Assembly: GCA_902363595.1 (NCBI GenBank)
Contig: CABJAP010000004.1
Coordinates: 233,772-297,771 of the forward strand
Source: Clostridia bacterium
GTDB lineage: Bacteria; Bacillota; Clostridia; Peptostreptococcales; Anaerovoracaceae
Reading direction: 5' to 3'
Length of the DNA stretch: 64,000 nt
Part shown: in pieces, positions 9,330 to 18,310 of the stretch
Numbering within the stretch: the stretch's first letter is position 1
How the letters are laid out: each line of letters starts with the position of its first letter
The notes under the pieces: generated by a model
The model's input: the letters and a program-made list of their open reading frames with translations, nothing else
What the model was told of the DNA's origin: nothing
Databases searched by the model: none
Program-made: the position numbers and the translations under genes

Positions 9330-9728
9330 ATGACAATGACAGATCCAATAGCAGATATGCTGACAAGAATCAGAAATGCCAATACTGTAGGTCATGACAC
9401 GGTTGATATTCCGGCTTCAAAGATGAAAAAGTCCATCGCAGGAATTTTGACGGAAGAAGGCTACATTAAAGGATTTGACGTTATAGACGACAACAAGCAG
9501 GGCATGATCCGCGTTCAGATGAAATATGGTCCTGACAAAGAAAGAGTTATCACCGGGATCAAAAAGATCTCAAAGCCAGGCCTGAAGGTCTATGCTAAGG
9601 CAAGCGACGTTCCAAAAGTTCTGGGCGGACTGGGAATCGCGATCATCTCCACGTCAAGCGGAGTTATCAGCGACAAAGAAGCCAGAAAACTGGGCGTTGG
9701 CGGCGAAGTAGTTTGTTATGTTTGGTAG
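9330..9728 (+). CDS. rpsH: 30S ribosomal protein S8
   Basis: A 132-residue S8, a primary binder of the central domain of 16S rRNA and, in E. coli, the repressor of the spc operon. Signatures are [15 protein letters not shown] at the start and the C-terminal [22 protein letters not shown], close to the family consensus. AAAGGAG precedes the ATG. Confidence 0.97.
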   Translation: MTMTDPIADMLTRIRNANTVGHDTVDIPASKMKKSIAGILTEEGYIKGFDVIDDNKQGMIRVQMKYGPDKERVITGIKKISKPGLKVYAKASDVPKVLGGLGIAIISTSSGVISDKEARKLGVGGEVVCYVW

Positions 9729-9738
9729 GAGGTAGACA

Positions 9739-10281
9739 ATGTCAAGAATAGGTATCAAACCTGTTGATCTTCCTGCTGGCGTTGAGGTTAAGGTTGACGG
9801 TAATAATGCAGTTACTGTTAAAGGACCAAAAGGCGAACTTACAGAGCAGATCAGCAAGTTATTAAAAATCGAAGTAAAAGATAATCAGGTTAACGTTTCC
9901 AGAGATTCGGACGCCAAGGCTTACAGAGAACAGCACGGGCTGGCAAGAAGCTTGATCCAGAACATGGTGACCGGCGTAACCCAGGGCTACGAAAAGAAAC
10001 TGGAACTGGTCGGTGTTGGATATAAGGCTGAAAAGAAGGGCAAGAAACTGGTCCTGAGCCTGGGATATTCCCATCCGGTAGAGCTGGAAGACCCGGACGG
10101 AATTACCACCGAGGCACCTTCCAATACCGAAATTACGGTTAAAGGAATCGATAAAGCAGTTGTTGGCAACTATGCTGCCAATATCCGTGCCTGGAGAAAA
10201 CCGGAACCTTACAAAGGCAAAGGTATTCGCTATGTCGGCGAACACATCCGCAGAAAAGAAGGTAAAACCGGAGCAAAATAA
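9739..10281 (+). CDS. rplF: 50S ribosomal protein L6
   Basis: A 180-residue L6 made of two similar domains, located near the factor-binding site. The [17 protein letters not shown] start, KGPKGEL, and the C-terminal [22 protein letters not shown] segment are typical. Standard place between rpsH and rplR. Confidence 0.97.
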   Translation: MSRIGIKPVDLPAGVEVKVDGNNAVTVKGPKGELTEQISKLLKIEVKDNQVNVSRDSDAKAYREQHGLARSLIQNMVTGVTQGYEKKLELVGVGYKAEKKGKKLVLSLGYSHPVELEDPDGITTEAPSNTEITVKGIDKAVVGNYAANIRAWRKPEPYKGKGIRYVGEHIRRKEGKTGAK

Positions 10282-10299
10282 GGAAAGGAGTGAAATAAG

Positions 10300-10662
10300 A
10301 TGGCAAACAGCAGAAATGATAGGCGTGTCGCAAGACACCAGAGAGTTAGAAAAGACCTTTATGGAACTCCTGAGAAACCTAGACTTTGCGTTTTCAGAAG
10401 TAATAAGAACATTTCCGTTCAGATTATCGATGACGTAAATGGAGTTACCCTTGCTTCCGCTTCCACATTGGATAAGGAGCTGAAAGGCCAGATCGAATAC
10501 GGCGGAAACAAAGACGCCGCTAAGAAGGTCGGAGAAGCTATTGCTAAGAGAGCACTGGATAAGGGCATCGAAACCGTTGCTTTTGACAGGGGCGGATTCC
10601 TTTATCACGGACGTGTAAAGGAACTTGCTGACGGCGCTCGCGAAGCTGGATTGAAATTCTAA
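10300..10662 (+). CDS. rplR: 50S ribosomal protein L18
   Basis: A 120-residue L18, a 5S rRNA-binding protein that works with L5. The [15 protein letters not shown] strand appears as [18 protein letters not shown], and the C-terminal [24 protein letters not shown] is highly characteristic. The longer frame from 10160 is out of frame and a shadow. Confidence 0.97.
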   Translation: MANSRNDRRVARHQRVRKDLYGTPEKPRLCVFRSNKNISVQIIDDVNGVTLASASTLDKELKGQIEYGGNKDAAKKVGEAIAKRALDKGIETVAFDRGGFLYHGRVKELADGAREAGLKF

Positions 10663-10677
10663 CAGGAGGTAAAAGGA

Positions 10678-11181
10678 ATGCGAAATACTATCGATGCTTC
10701 CAAGCTAGACTTAAACGAAACGATCGTCAGCATCAGACGTGTAGCTAAGACAGTTAAGGGCGGCAGAAACATGAGATTCAGCGTAACTGTAGTAGTTGGA
10801 GACGGCGAAGGCCATGTAGGAGTTGGTCTTGGCAAAGCTCAGGAAATCCCTGAAGCAGTAAGGAAAGCGACGGAAGACGCAAAGAAAAAACTGATCAAAG
10901 TTCCGACTGTAGGAACTACGATCCCACACAGAATCCTGGGAATTTTCGGAGCAGGCAGAGTACAGCTTATGCCGGCTGCGGAAGGTACAGGAGTTATCGC
11001 AGGTTCATCCGTACGTACGGTTCTTGAAGCTGCTGGAATCAAAGATATCAGAGCTAAGTCCATTGGCTCTAACAATACGGCAAACATGGCTTATGCAACG
11101 ATCGAAGGACTGAAAAACCTGATGACTGTAGAAAAGGTTGCTCGTCTGAGAGGAAAAAATCAAGAAGAAATTATAGGATAA
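10678..11181 (+). CDS. rpsE: 30S ribosomal protein S5
   Basis: A 167-residue S5, important for decoding fidelity. The N-terminal double-stranded-RNA-binding fold ([20 protein letters not shown]) and the second domain ([19 protein letters not shown], here [20 protein letters not shown]) are both present. AGGAGG precedes the ATG at 10678. Confidence 0.97.
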   Translation: MRNTIDASKLDLNETIVSIRRVAKTVKGGRNMRFSVTVVVGDGEGHVGVGLGKAQEIPEAVRKATEDAKKKLIKVPTVGTTIPHRILGIFGAGRVQLMPAAEGTGVIAGSSVRTVLEAAGIKDIRAKSIGSNNTANMAYATIEGLKNLMTVEKVARLRGKNQEEIIG

Positions 11182-11193
11182 GGAGGAAGAGCA

Positions 11194-11376
11194 ATGGCTA
11201 AAATGATTAAAGTTACTTTAACAAAAAGCACGATTGGCGCTTCCCCAAAACAGAGAAAAGTTGTAGAAGCGCTAGGACTAAAAAAGATGCACCAGTCAGT
11301 TGAGCTCGTTGATTCTCCGGTAACCTGGGGTGCTATCAACAAAGTAGAGCATCTTTTGACTGTAGAAGAGCTATAG
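11194..11376 (+). CDS. rpmD: 50S ribosomal protein L30
   Basis: A 60-residue L30 of bacterial length with the [22 protein letters not shown] core. Its presence matters slightly because some lineages lack L30. Good GGAGG and standard position between rpsE and rplO. Confidence 0.96.
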   Translation: MAKMIKVTLTKSTIGASPKQRKVVEALGLKKMHQSVELVDSPVTWGAINKVEHLLTVEEL

Positions 11377-11394
11377 GATTGGAGGTGCAAATAG

Positions 11395-11835
11395 ATGAAA
11401 CTGCATGAATTAAAAGCTGCTCCGGGCGCCACAAAAGCGCCGAAGAGGAAGGGCCGCGGTACTGCTACCGGACAGGGTAAAACTGCCGGAAGAGGTATGA
11501 ACGGCCAGAACTCCAGAAGCGGCGGCGGCACACGGCCAGGATTTGAAGGCGGACAGATGCCTCTTTACAGAAGAATTCCAAAGAGAGGATTCACCAACAT
11601 CTGGGCAACAGAATATACCGTTCTCAACGTTGATGATTTAAACCGATTTGACGCAGGTACTGTTGTAACGCCGGCACTGCTGGAGGAAGTAGGGCTTGTA
11701 AAGCAGGTAAAAGATGGAATTAAAATTCTGGGAAATGGTAACCTGGATAAGAACATTACTGTTCAGGCTCACAAATTTAGCAAGACAGCGATCGAAAAAA
11801 TAGAATCTGCCGGAGGAAAGGCAGAGGTGATTTAA
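11395..11835 (+). CDS. rplO: 50S ribosomal protein L15
   Basis: A 146-residue L15 that binds 23S rRNA late in assembly. The N-terminal [14 protein letters not shown] and the glycine/arginine-rich [19 protein letters not shown] stretch, followed by RIPKRGF, match the family. Its stop codon lies two bases from the secY ATG, implying coupling to the translocon gene. Confidence 0.97.
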   Translation: MKLHELKAAPGATKAPKRKGRGTATGQGKTAGRGMNGQNSRSGGGTRPGFEGGQMPLYRRIPKRGFTNIWATEYTVLNVDDLNRFDAGTVVTPALLEEVGLVKQVKDGIKILGNGNLDKNITVQAHKFSKTAIEKIESAGGKAEVI

Positions 11836-11836
11836 A

Positions 11837-13120
11837 ATGGAGATGTTCAAAACAATCGCGAAAGCTTGGAAGATCATGGACATCAGAAAGAAGATTATTT
11901 ATACGCTTTTGATGCTTGTGATTTTCCGAATTGGCTCCAATATTCCGGTTCCCGGAATAGACAGAGCTTACCTGGCTCAGCAAATGAATCACCAGGACGG
12001 ATTGTTTGCTCTATTTAATTTATTCTCTGGTGGTGCTTTCAGCAACTTTACCATATTTGCTTTGAGTATCACCCCATACATCACGGCTTCCATCATACTG
12101 CAGCTGCTCACGATTGCTATTCCAAGGCTGGAGCGTCTGGCCAAGGAAGGTACCGAAGGCCAGAAAAAGATTGCTCAGTACACCCGTTATCTCACGGTAG
12201 TGCTGGCGGTCGTTCAGGCTATCGGCGTATCGGTGGGTATGTTCAGAAATGCATTGATCAGCACCGACTTCTTTTCAGTAGCGGTCATTGTACTGGTACT
12301 GTCGGCAGGAACGGCCTTTCTTATGTGGCTGGGTGAAAAGATCAATGAAAACGGCATCGGAAACGGGATCTCACTGATTATTTTCGGAGGGATCATCGCC
12401 AGACTGCCGAGCGGAATTCACGAAATTTGGCTCAAATACAGGGAAGGAACCATGACCTTTGTATCCTTGGCTCTGTTCGTCGTTTTCGCAGTAATCGTTA
12501 TTATCGGAATCATCGAGATCCAGCAGGGTCAAAGAAGAATTCCGGTCCAATATGCTAAGCGCGTGGTAGGAAGAAAGATGTACGGCGGACAGTCAACACA
12601 CATTCCGCTGAAAGTAAATCAGGCAGGGGTTATCCCGGTAATCTTTGCCATGTCGTTTTTGCAGTTCCCGCTGACCATCACTTATTTCATGTCAGCCGAC
12701 AGTTCCGCGTCCATGTGGATCACCAAGTGGCTGTCGCCGCAGGGTTCTCCGGGCGTATGGGTGTATGCCGTATTTAATGTGATACTGATTTTATTCTTCA
12801 CCTATTTCTATACGGCTGTTACCTTCAACCCTATGGAAGTCGCGCAGAATATGAAGGCCAACGGCGGATTTATTCCGGGAATCAGACCGGGTAAGGCCAC
12901 GGTTGAATATTTAAACAAAGTAATGACAAGAATCACTTTTGTAGGAGCTGTTTTCCTGGCCCTGGTAGCGGTACTGCCGACAATCGTCAGTCAGTACACA
13001 GGCCTGAACATCCACTTCGGAGGCACATCGCTTTTGATTGCCGTCGGTGTGGCTCTGGATACGATGAAACAGCTGGAAAATCAGATGGTCATGAGAAACT
13101 ATCAAGGTTTCCTTAAGTAG
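11837..13120 (+). CDS. secY: Preprotein translocase subunit SecY
   Basis: A 427-residue SecY, the channel subunit of the Sec translocon in the cytoplasmic membrane. About ten hydrophobic helices can be followed. The N-terminal RIGSNIPVPGID and the GGAFSNFTIFALSITPYITASIILQLL plug/helix-2 region are typical, as is the QQGQRRIPVQYAKRVVG loop that contacts SecA and the ribosome. It is embedded in the spc order between rplO and adk, so its synthesis tracks ribosome production. Confidence 0.97.
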   Translation: MEMFKTIAKAWKIMDIRKKIIYTLLMLVIFRIGSNIPVPGIDRAYLAQQMNHQDGLFALFNLFSGGAFSNFTIFALSITPYITASIILQLLTIAIPRLERLAKEGTEGQKKIAQYTRYLTVVLAVVQAIGVSVGMFRNALISTDFFSVAVIVLVLSAGTAFLMWLGEKINENGIGNGISLIIFGGIIARLPSGIHEIWLKYREGTMTFVSLALFVVFAVIVIIGIIEIQQGQRRIPVQYAKRVVGRKMYGGQSTHIPLKVNQAGVIPVIFAMSFLQFPLTITYFMSADSSASMWITKWLSPQGSPGVWVYAVFNVILILFFTYFYTAVTFNPMEVAQNMKANGGFIPGIRPGKATVEYLNKVMTRITFVGAVFLALVAVLPTIVSQYTGLNIHFGGTSLLIAVGVALDTMKQLENQMVMRNYQGFLK

Positions 13121-13132
13121 GGAGGTTAAGAA

Positions 13133-13777
13133 ATGAACTTAATTTTATTAGGCCCTCCGGGTGCCGGCAAAGGCACTCAGGCAGTAAAGATCGTTGAAAA
13201 ATATCATATTCCGCATATCTCTACCGGCGATATTTTCAGAGCCAACATTAAAAACGGCACTGAGCTGGGAAAGAAAGCAAAGGAATACATGGATAAAGGC
13301 GAACTGGTTCCCGATGATCTGGTATGTGAGATCGCAACCACCAGATTGCTTGAGGATGACTGCACGGACGGTTTCCTGCTGGACGGTTTTCCAAGAACCG
13401 TATATCAGGCGGAAAAGCTGGATGAATTCCTTGAAAAACACGGTAAGAAAGTAGATAAAGTACTGGATATCGCAGTCGAAAAGGAAGAACTGATGCAGCG
13501 GCTCATCAACAGACGGGTATGCAAGGCCTGCGGAGCCACGTATAACGTTAAAAACATGCCTCCTGCAAAGGAAGGCGTTTGCGATAAGTGCGGCGGCGAG
13601 CTGATGCAGAGAGCCGACGATACGAAAGAAACTGTTGAAAACAGAATCGAAGTATATAATTCGCAGACAATGCCGCTGGTTGAATATTACGAAAAGGCCG
13701 GCAACATCGCCCATATCGACGGTGCGATCGGACTTGAAAATGTATTTAACCACATTGTAAGCGTTCTAGGTGAATAA
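13133..13777 (+). CDS. adk: Adenylate kinase, zinc-lid form
   Basis: A 214-residue adenylate kinase that converts ATP and AMP to two ADP. The P-loop GPPGAGKGTQ lies at residues 7-16, the AMP-binding STGDIFR follows near 30-36, and DGFPRT near 84-89. The lid carries four cysteines (130, 133, 150, 153), the zinc-binding type common in Gram-positive bacteria. It is separated from map by two bases. Confidence 0.97.
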   Translation: MNLILLGPPGAGKGTQAVKIVEKYHIPHISTGDIFRANIKNGTELGKKAKEYMDKGELVPDDLVCEIATTRLLEDDCTDGFLLDGFPRTVYQAEKLDEFLEKHGKKVDKVLDIAVEKEELMQRLINRRVCKACGATYNVKNMPPAKEGVCDKCGGELMQRADDTKETVENRIEVYNSQTMPLVEYYEKAGNIAHIDGAIGLENVFNHIVSVLGE

Positions 13778-13779
13778 GC

Positions 13780-14526
13780 ATGATCATCATCAAGTCAGAG
13801 CAGGAAATCGACATAATGCGGCAGTCCGGGAGCGTCACAGGTTTGGTGCTCAAGGAGCTGGAGAGCTTCATAAAACCGGGTGTTACCACCCAGGAGATCG
13901 ATCAGTTCGTTGAGGACATGATCCGGGATCACGATATGATCCCATCCTTCAAAGGTCTGTACGGTTTTCCGGCGAGCGCCTGCGTTTCGGTAAACGAAGA
14001 AGTGGTCCATGGGATACCCTCGAAGAAACGCAAGCTGAAAGAAGGCGATATCGTCAGCGTAGATGTGGGTTCCACCTACAAAAGCTACGTCAGCGATGCG
14101 GCCAGGACTTATCCGGTAGGCAAGATCGACCCGGAGGCACAGCGCCTGATCGATGTAACCAGAGACAGCTTTTTCGAAGGTCTGAAATTCTGCAAAGTAG
14201 GATACAGGCTTTCGGATATCTCTCACGCCATCCAAGTAAAGGCGGAGAGCGAAGGATACGGTGTTATCCGGGATTTTGTAGGCCACGGCGTGGGAAGAGA
14301 CATGCACGAGGAACCGCAGATCCCCAACTACGGGGCGCCTGGCAGAGGACCCAGACTTGCGAAAGGCATGGTCTTTGCCATTGAGCCCATGATCACCCAA
14401 GGCGATTATGAAGTTGAGACTCTTCTCAACAATTGGACTGTGGTCACACTGGACGGAAAGCTGTCCGCCCATTATGAAAATACTGTTGTTATAACTGATG
14501 GTGAGCCTGAGTTGCTTACATTGTAA
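13780..14526 (+). CDS. map: Type I methionine aminopeptidase
   Basis: A 248-residue MetAP that removes the initiator methionine from nascent proteins. The metal ligands are visible as [18 protein letters not shown] (two Asp), [12 protein letters not shown] (His), FAIEPM (Glu) and a C-terminal HYENTVVIT (Glu). The start lies two bases after the adk stop and has no strong GGAGG of its own, suggesting translational coupling. Confidence 0.96.
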   Translation: MIIIKSEQEIDIMRQSGSVTGLVLKELESFIKPGVTTQEIDQFVEDMIRDHDMIPSFKGLYGFPASACVSVNEEVVHGIPSKKRKLKEGDIVSVDVGSTYKSYVSDAARTYPVGKIDPEAQRLIDVTRDSFFEGLKFCKVGYRLSDISHAIQVKAESEGYGVIRDFVGHGVGRDMHEEPQIPNYGAPGRGPRLAKGMVFAIEPMITQGDYEVETLLNNWTVVTLDGKLSAHYENTVVITDGEPELLTL

Positions 14527-14542
14527 AAAGAGAGGTGTTATT

Positions 14543-14764
14543 ATGGCGAAAAAAGACGTCATTGAAGCAGAAGGGACGGTCGTAGACGCGCAGCCCAACG
14601 CAATGTTTGTAGTAAGGCTGGAGACCGGACATGAAGTGCTTGCACACGTTTCAGGAAAAATCAGAATGAACTTTATCCGGATCCTTCCGGGAGATAAAGT
14701 AAAAGTTGAGCTTTCTCCTTACGATCTGACCAGAGGCCGGATCACCTGGAGAGGGAAAGCGTAG
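14543..14764 (+). CDS. infA: Translation initiation factor IF-1
   Basis: A 73-residue OB-fold protein that occupies the ribosomal A site during initiation. The [19 protein letters not shown] start, the [19 protein letters not shown] core and the [12 protein letters not shown] end are typical. The open frame extends upstream to 14498, but AGAGGTG before the ATG at 14543 and the family start favour 14543. It lies 16 bases after map. Confidence 0.96.
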   Translation: MAKKDVIEAEGTVVDAQPNAMFVVRLETGHEVLAHVSGKIRMNFIRILPGDKVKVELSPYDLTRGRITWRGKA

Positions 14765-14790
14765 ACAAGAAAGGTTAGGAGGAGTGCGAA

Positions 14791-14904
14791 ATGAAAGTTA
14801 GAGCTTCCGTAAAACCAATCTGCGAAAAGTGCAAAGTAATTAAGCGTAACGGGAAAGTCATGGTTATCTGTGAAAACCCGAAGCACAAGCAGAGACAAGG
14901 TTAG
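14791..14904 (+). CDS. rpmJ: 50S ribosomal protein L36, zinc form
   Basis: A 37-residue protein beginning [15 protein letters not shown], with the zinc ligands Cys11, Cys14, Cys27 and His32. TTAGGAGGAG precedes the ATG. It is the smallest gene in the cluster and closes the spc part. It is followed by a 334-base structured gap before rpsM. Confidence 0.96.
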   Translation: MKVRASVKPICEKCKVIKRNGKVMVICENPKHKQRQG

Positions 14905-15238
14905 AGCGCGGAAATGTTTTGCTTCGGCAAGGTCCTCGGCCGGCGCTGTATCGCTTACGCGATACGCCGTCCTGCGGAGTTTGCCTGCGCAATAACATTT
15001 CCGCTTAGGAAATTGTTGACTTGGTTAGTGGGCGAATGGACTTGATATGGCTGCTTTGGGAGCGTCAGGTTCGCGGCTGCAAGGGCCCGCTGGGGTCGAT
15101 GGTTTCTCAAGATAGATAGTTATTTTATATTGCAAGACGCAAAAGAACATCCCGTTTATATTACGGCTGCCGCAGCCGCGAACCTTCGGTTCGGCGGCAA
15201 GGCAGAAACGTGACGGAAGATGGGAATAGGAGGGAAAT
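14905..15238 (+). other. Structured 334-base gap between rpmJ and rpsM
   Basis: No gene is supported here. Bases 14908-15004 fold into one long imperfect hairpin. GCGGAAATGTT (14908-14918) pairs perfectly with AACATTTCCGC (14994-15004), TTGC (14919-14922) with GCAA (14989-14992), GGCAA (14926-14930) with TTGCC (14981-14985), CGGC (14941-14944) with GCCG (14966-14969), and GTATCGC (14948-14954) with GCGATAC (14959-14965). Downstream, AGGTTCGCGGCTGC (15067-15080) is a perfect inverted repeat of 15172-15185. The right arm can instead pair locally with the GGTTCGGCGG segment that follows. The position matches that of the alpha-operon leader bound by S4 in E. coli, but I see no clear homology. Confidence 0.6.
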
Positions 15239-15607
15239 ATGGCTCGTATAGCCGGTGTCGATTTACCAAGAGAAAAGAGAGTTGAAATTGGTTTGACATA
15301 CATTTATGGTATTGGCAGACCGACGGCAAACGCAATATTGGAAAAAGCCGGAATCAATCCTGATACGAGAGTAAAGGATTTATCCGAGGATGAAGCTGGT
15401 AAGATCAGAAAGATCATTGACCAGGAATATGCAGTAGAAGGTGACCTGAGAAGAGATATTTCACTGAATATCAAGAGACTCATGGAAATCGGATGCTACA
15501 GAGGAATCAGACATAGAAGAGGTCTTCCGGTGAGAGGACAGAAAACAAAGACAAACGCTAGAACTCGCAAAGGTCCGAAAAAGACTGTAGGAAGAAAGAA
15601 GAAGTAA
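15239..15607 (+). CDS. rpsM: 30S ribosomal protein S13
   Basis: A 122-residue S13, located in the small-subunit head and contacting P-site tRNA. The [30 protein letters not shown] start and the [23 protein letters not shown] tail are diagnostic. GGAGG precedes the ATG. It is the first alpha-operon gene and follows the long structured gap, so the preceding RNA may regulate it. Confidence 0.97.
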   Translation: MARIAGVDLPREKRVEIGLTYIYGIGRPTANAILEKAGINPDTRVKDLSEDEAGKIRKIIDQEYAVEGDLRRDISLNIKRLMEIGCYRGIRHRRGLPVRGQKTKTNARTRKGPKKTVGRKKK

Positions 15608-15619
15608 GGAGGTAGAACA

Positions 15620-16018
15620 ATGGCTAAAACTGTGAAAAAGACAGCTAGAAAAAAAAGAAGAGAACGCAAGAACATTGAAAAAGGCCAAGCACATATTCAG
15701 TCTACCTTTAACAATACCCTTGTAACTCTTACAGATCTTGCAGGAAATGCGCTTTCCTGGTCCAGTGCCGGTTCACTGGGATTCAAAGGATCGAGAAAAT
15801 CCACTCCGTTCGCCGCTCAGATGGCTGCTGAAGAAGCTGCAAAAGGCGCGATGGAGCATGGTCTGAAAACCGTTGAAGTATATGTAAAGGGTCCGGGATC
15901 CGGAAGAGAAGCCGCGATCAGAGCGCTTCAGAGCGCTGGCCTTGAAATCACCATGATCAAGGACATCACTCCAATACCGCACAACGGATGCAGACCGCCG
16001 AAGAGAAGAAGAGTCTAA
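15620..16018 (+). CDS. rpsK: 30S ribosomal protein S11
   Basis: A 132-residue S11 from the platform of the small subunit. The [20 protein letters not shown] segment and the [18 protein letters not shown] and [18 protein letters not shown] ends are typical. The N-terminus is lysine/arginine-rich. Standard order between rpsM and rpsD. Confidence 0.97.
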   Translation: MAKTVKKTARKKRRERKNIEKGQAHIQSTFNNTLVTLTDLAGNALSWSSAGSLGFKGSRKSTPFAAQMAAEEAAKGAMEHGLKTVEVYVKGPGSGREAAIRALQSAGLEITMIKDITPIPHNGCRPPKRRRV

Positions 16019-16040
16019 TTGAAGGGAGGAACTAGGTAGA

Positions 16041-16661
16041 ATGTCAAGATATACAGATGCTAGCTGCAGATTATGCAGAAGAGAAGGACAGAAACTGTTC
16101 TTAAAAGGCGACAGATGCTACAGCACCAAGTGCGCCATCGAAAAAAGAAACTTTCCTCCTGGACAGCACGGTCAGGGAAGAAAGAAAGTCTCTGACTATG
16201 GAACTCAGTTAAGAGAAAAACAGAAGACAAAGAGATTCTACGGACTGCAGGAAACTCAGTTCAGAAACTTATTTGATAAGGCAGCGAGAAAGAAGGGAAT
16301 CACAGGTGAAAACCTGCTGATCATGCTGGAAACAAGACTGGATAACGTTGTGTTCAGACTTGGATTCGCTTCCTCAAGAAAAGAAGCCAGACAGCTTGTA
16401 ACACACGGCCATTTCCAGGTAAACGGCAAGAAGGTAGACATTCCTTCTTACGAAGTGAAGGCCGGCGATGTGATCAAGGTCAAAGAAAAGAGCACAAGTT
16501 CTCCGAAATTCAAGGAGATTAAAGATATGACCATTTCTGTACCATCATGGCTTACAGTAGAGGTTGAAAAACTGGAAGGCAAGGTTGTTACTCTGCCGAC
16601 TAGAGAGGATATCGATACTCCGGTCGCAGAGCACCTGATCGTCGAATTATATTCCAAATAA
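16041..16661 (+). CDS. rpsD: 30S ribosomal protein S4, four-cysteine form
   Basis: A 206-residue S4, a primary 16S rRNA binder and fidelity factor. Cysteines 9, 12, 26 and 31 form the N-terminal zinc-type knuckle. The S4 RNA-binding domain ([31 protein letters not shown]) lies near residues 98-130. The gene is inside the alpha cluster, whereas in Bacillus rpsD is separate with its own autoregulatory leader. The S4-binding leader, if any, would therefore be the gap before rpsM. Confidence 0.97.
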   Translation: MSRYTDASCRLCRREGQKLFLKGDRCYSTKCAIEKRNFPPGQHGQGRKKVSDYGTQLREKQKTKRFYGLQETQFRNLFDKAARKKGITGENLLIMLETRLDNVVFRLGFASSRKEARQLVTHGHFQVNGKKVDIPSYEVKAGDVIKVKEKSTSSPKFKEIKDMTISVPSWLTVEVEKLEGKVVTLPTREDIDTPVAEHLIVELYSK

Positions 16662-16717
16662 TCGGTTGATTAACGTTTGTTAGTTGACGGTGTTTTGGGA
16701 GAAAAGGAGGGTTTTGA

Positions 16718-17665
16718 GTGATAGAAATCGAAAAACCAACAATTGAATGTGTATTTTCTAACGAGGATCCCAACTATGGGAAATTCGTTGTAGAGCCTCT
16801 GGAAAGAGGTTACGGCACTACGCTGGGAAACAGCCTTAGAAGAATTCTTTTAAGCTCGCTGCCAGGAGTAGCTGTCACATCTGTTAAAATCGACGGAATA
16901 CTTCACGAGTTTTCAACCATTCCAGGAGTCAAAGAAGACGTTACAGAGATAATTCTAAATCTGAAAAAGTTAGCCATTAAATTAAGCGGCGAAAATACGA
17001 AAAAGGTTCTGATCAATGCCATTGGGCCCAAAGAGGTAACGGCTGCGGATATTATTGGAGATTCCGATCTGGAAATCTGCAACCCGGATCTGCATATTGC
17101 TACTCTGGAGGAAAATGCTACGCTGGTCATGGAAATGAATCTGGCCAGAGGCAGAGGCTATGTCTCCGCCGACCAGAACAAGACCGAAAGCACTCCCATC
17201 GCAGTGATCCCGACCGATTCGATTTATACGCCGGTAAGAAAAGTTAACTTTACTGTTGAAAATACAAGAGTTGGTCAAGTTACTGACTACGATAAGCTGA
17301 TTTTAGAGATCTGGACAGACGGTTCGATCACACCGAGCGAAGGGGTGTCCATCGGCGCAAAGATCATGCAGGAGCATCTGAACCTGTTCATCGAGCTGAC
17401 GGACAGCACGGATACGATGGAAATCATGGTCGAGAAGGAAGAAGACCAGAAAGAAAAAGCTCTTGAGATGACCATCGAAGAGCTGGAACTTTCCGTACGT
17501 TCCTTCAACTGCCTGAAGCGCGCGGCCATCAATACTGTCGAAGAACTGACACACCGTTCAGAAGAAGACATGATGAAAGTCAGAAACCTTGGTAAGAAAT
17601 CTCTAGACGAAGTAAAACATAAACTAGAAGAATTAGGTCTTGGATTAAGACAAAGCGATGAATAA
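16718..17665 (+). CDS. rpoA: RNA polymerase alpha subunit (GTG start)
   Basis: A 315-residue alpha subunit that nucleates RNA polymerase assembly. The N-terminal dimerisation domain ([21 protein letters not shown]) and the C-terminal DNA-binding domain ([25 protein letters not shown] and [16 protein letters not shown]) are complete. The start is a GTG at 16718 after AAAAGGAGG. A 56-base gap with a T-rich stretch separates it from rpsD. Confidence 0.97.
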   Translation: MIEIEKPTIECVFSNEDPNYGKFVVEPLERGYGTTLGNSLRRILLSSLPGVAVTSVKIDGILHEFSTIPGVKEDVTEIILNLKKLAIKLSGENTKKVLINAIGPKEVTAADIIGDSDLEICNPDLHIATLEENATLVMEMNLARGRGYVSADQNKTESTPIAVIPTDSIYTPVRKVNFTVENTRVGQVTDYDKLILEIWTDGSITPSEGVSIGAKIMQEHLNLFIELTDSTDTMEIMVEKEEDQKEKALEMTIEELELSVRSFNCLKRAAINTVEELTHRSEEDMMKVRNLGKKSLDEVKHKLEELGLGLRQSDE

Positions 17666-17679
17666 AGGAGGATTTAGCG

Positions 17680-18021
17680 ATGCCAGGATATAGAAAACTA
17701 GGCAGACCTACTGCTCATAGAAAGGCAATGCTGAGAAATCTGGTTACGGATCTTCTGAGAGAAGGACGGATTTCCACAACAGAGCATAGAGCGAAGGAAG
17801 CCAGACGTCAGGCTGAGAAAATGATCACTCTTGCGAAACGCGGCGATCTCCATGCCAGAAGACAGGTGCTCGCATACGTTTACGACGAAGACGTGGTTTC
17901 AAAGCTGTTCGATGAAATTGCACCGAACTACGCTGACAGAAACGGCGGATATACAAGAATTTTAAAATTAGGACCGAGACGCGGAGATTGCGCGGAAGTT
18001 GTATTTTTAGAGTTGGTATAA
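17680..18021 (+). CDS. rplQ: 50S ribosomal protein L17
   Basis: A 113-residue L17, the last gene of the cluster. The [21 protein letters not shown] start, [21 protein letters not shown] and the closing [22 protein letters not shown] are typical. A terminator follows at 18043-18074. In many Firmicutes the ECF transporter genes, truA, rplM and rpsI come next; here an unrelated accessory region begins, so the cluster ends at a rearrangement boundary. Confidence 0.97.
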   Translation: MPGYRKLGRPTAHRKAMLRNLVTDLLREGRISTTEHRAKEARRQAEKMITLAKRGDLHARRQVLAYVYDEDVVSKLFDEIAPNYADRNGGYTRILKLGPRRGDCAEVVFLELV

Positions 18022-18042
18022 ACAAAGAAGCTTTAAAAATGA

Positions 18043-18074
18043 GGGTTTCCCAATAATATGGGAGGCCCTTTTTT
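18043..18074 (+). terminator. Terminator of the ribosomal supercluster
   Basis: GGG-TT-TCCC (18043-18051) pairs with GGGA-GG-CCC (18060-18068), followed by TTTTTT (18069-18074). Confidence 0.85.
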
Positions 18075-18310
18075 GTATGTGCGCGCAACCGCTGGGCATG
18101 GAATATGACGCGCTGCCCGGACATAATGGTACGAAAATATTATAAAAGAGAGCTCCGGATAAAGCTGCGCTAGAAGCAATTCGCTCGTATAAATAAAGGC
18201 ATAGAACATAAAAACAGAGTGCTAAAAGAAATGTGTGATACAATAGAAGCAGAGAGATGCCGAGGAGTATGCATGGCACGACACTAAGCTAAGGGAAAAG
18301 GCGTAAGAAT

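Noticed and set aside
15025..15303. Minus-strand frame across the rpmJ-rpsM gap
   Set aside because: It runs antisense into rpsM, has no ribosome binding site, and the sequence is better explained by RNA structure.
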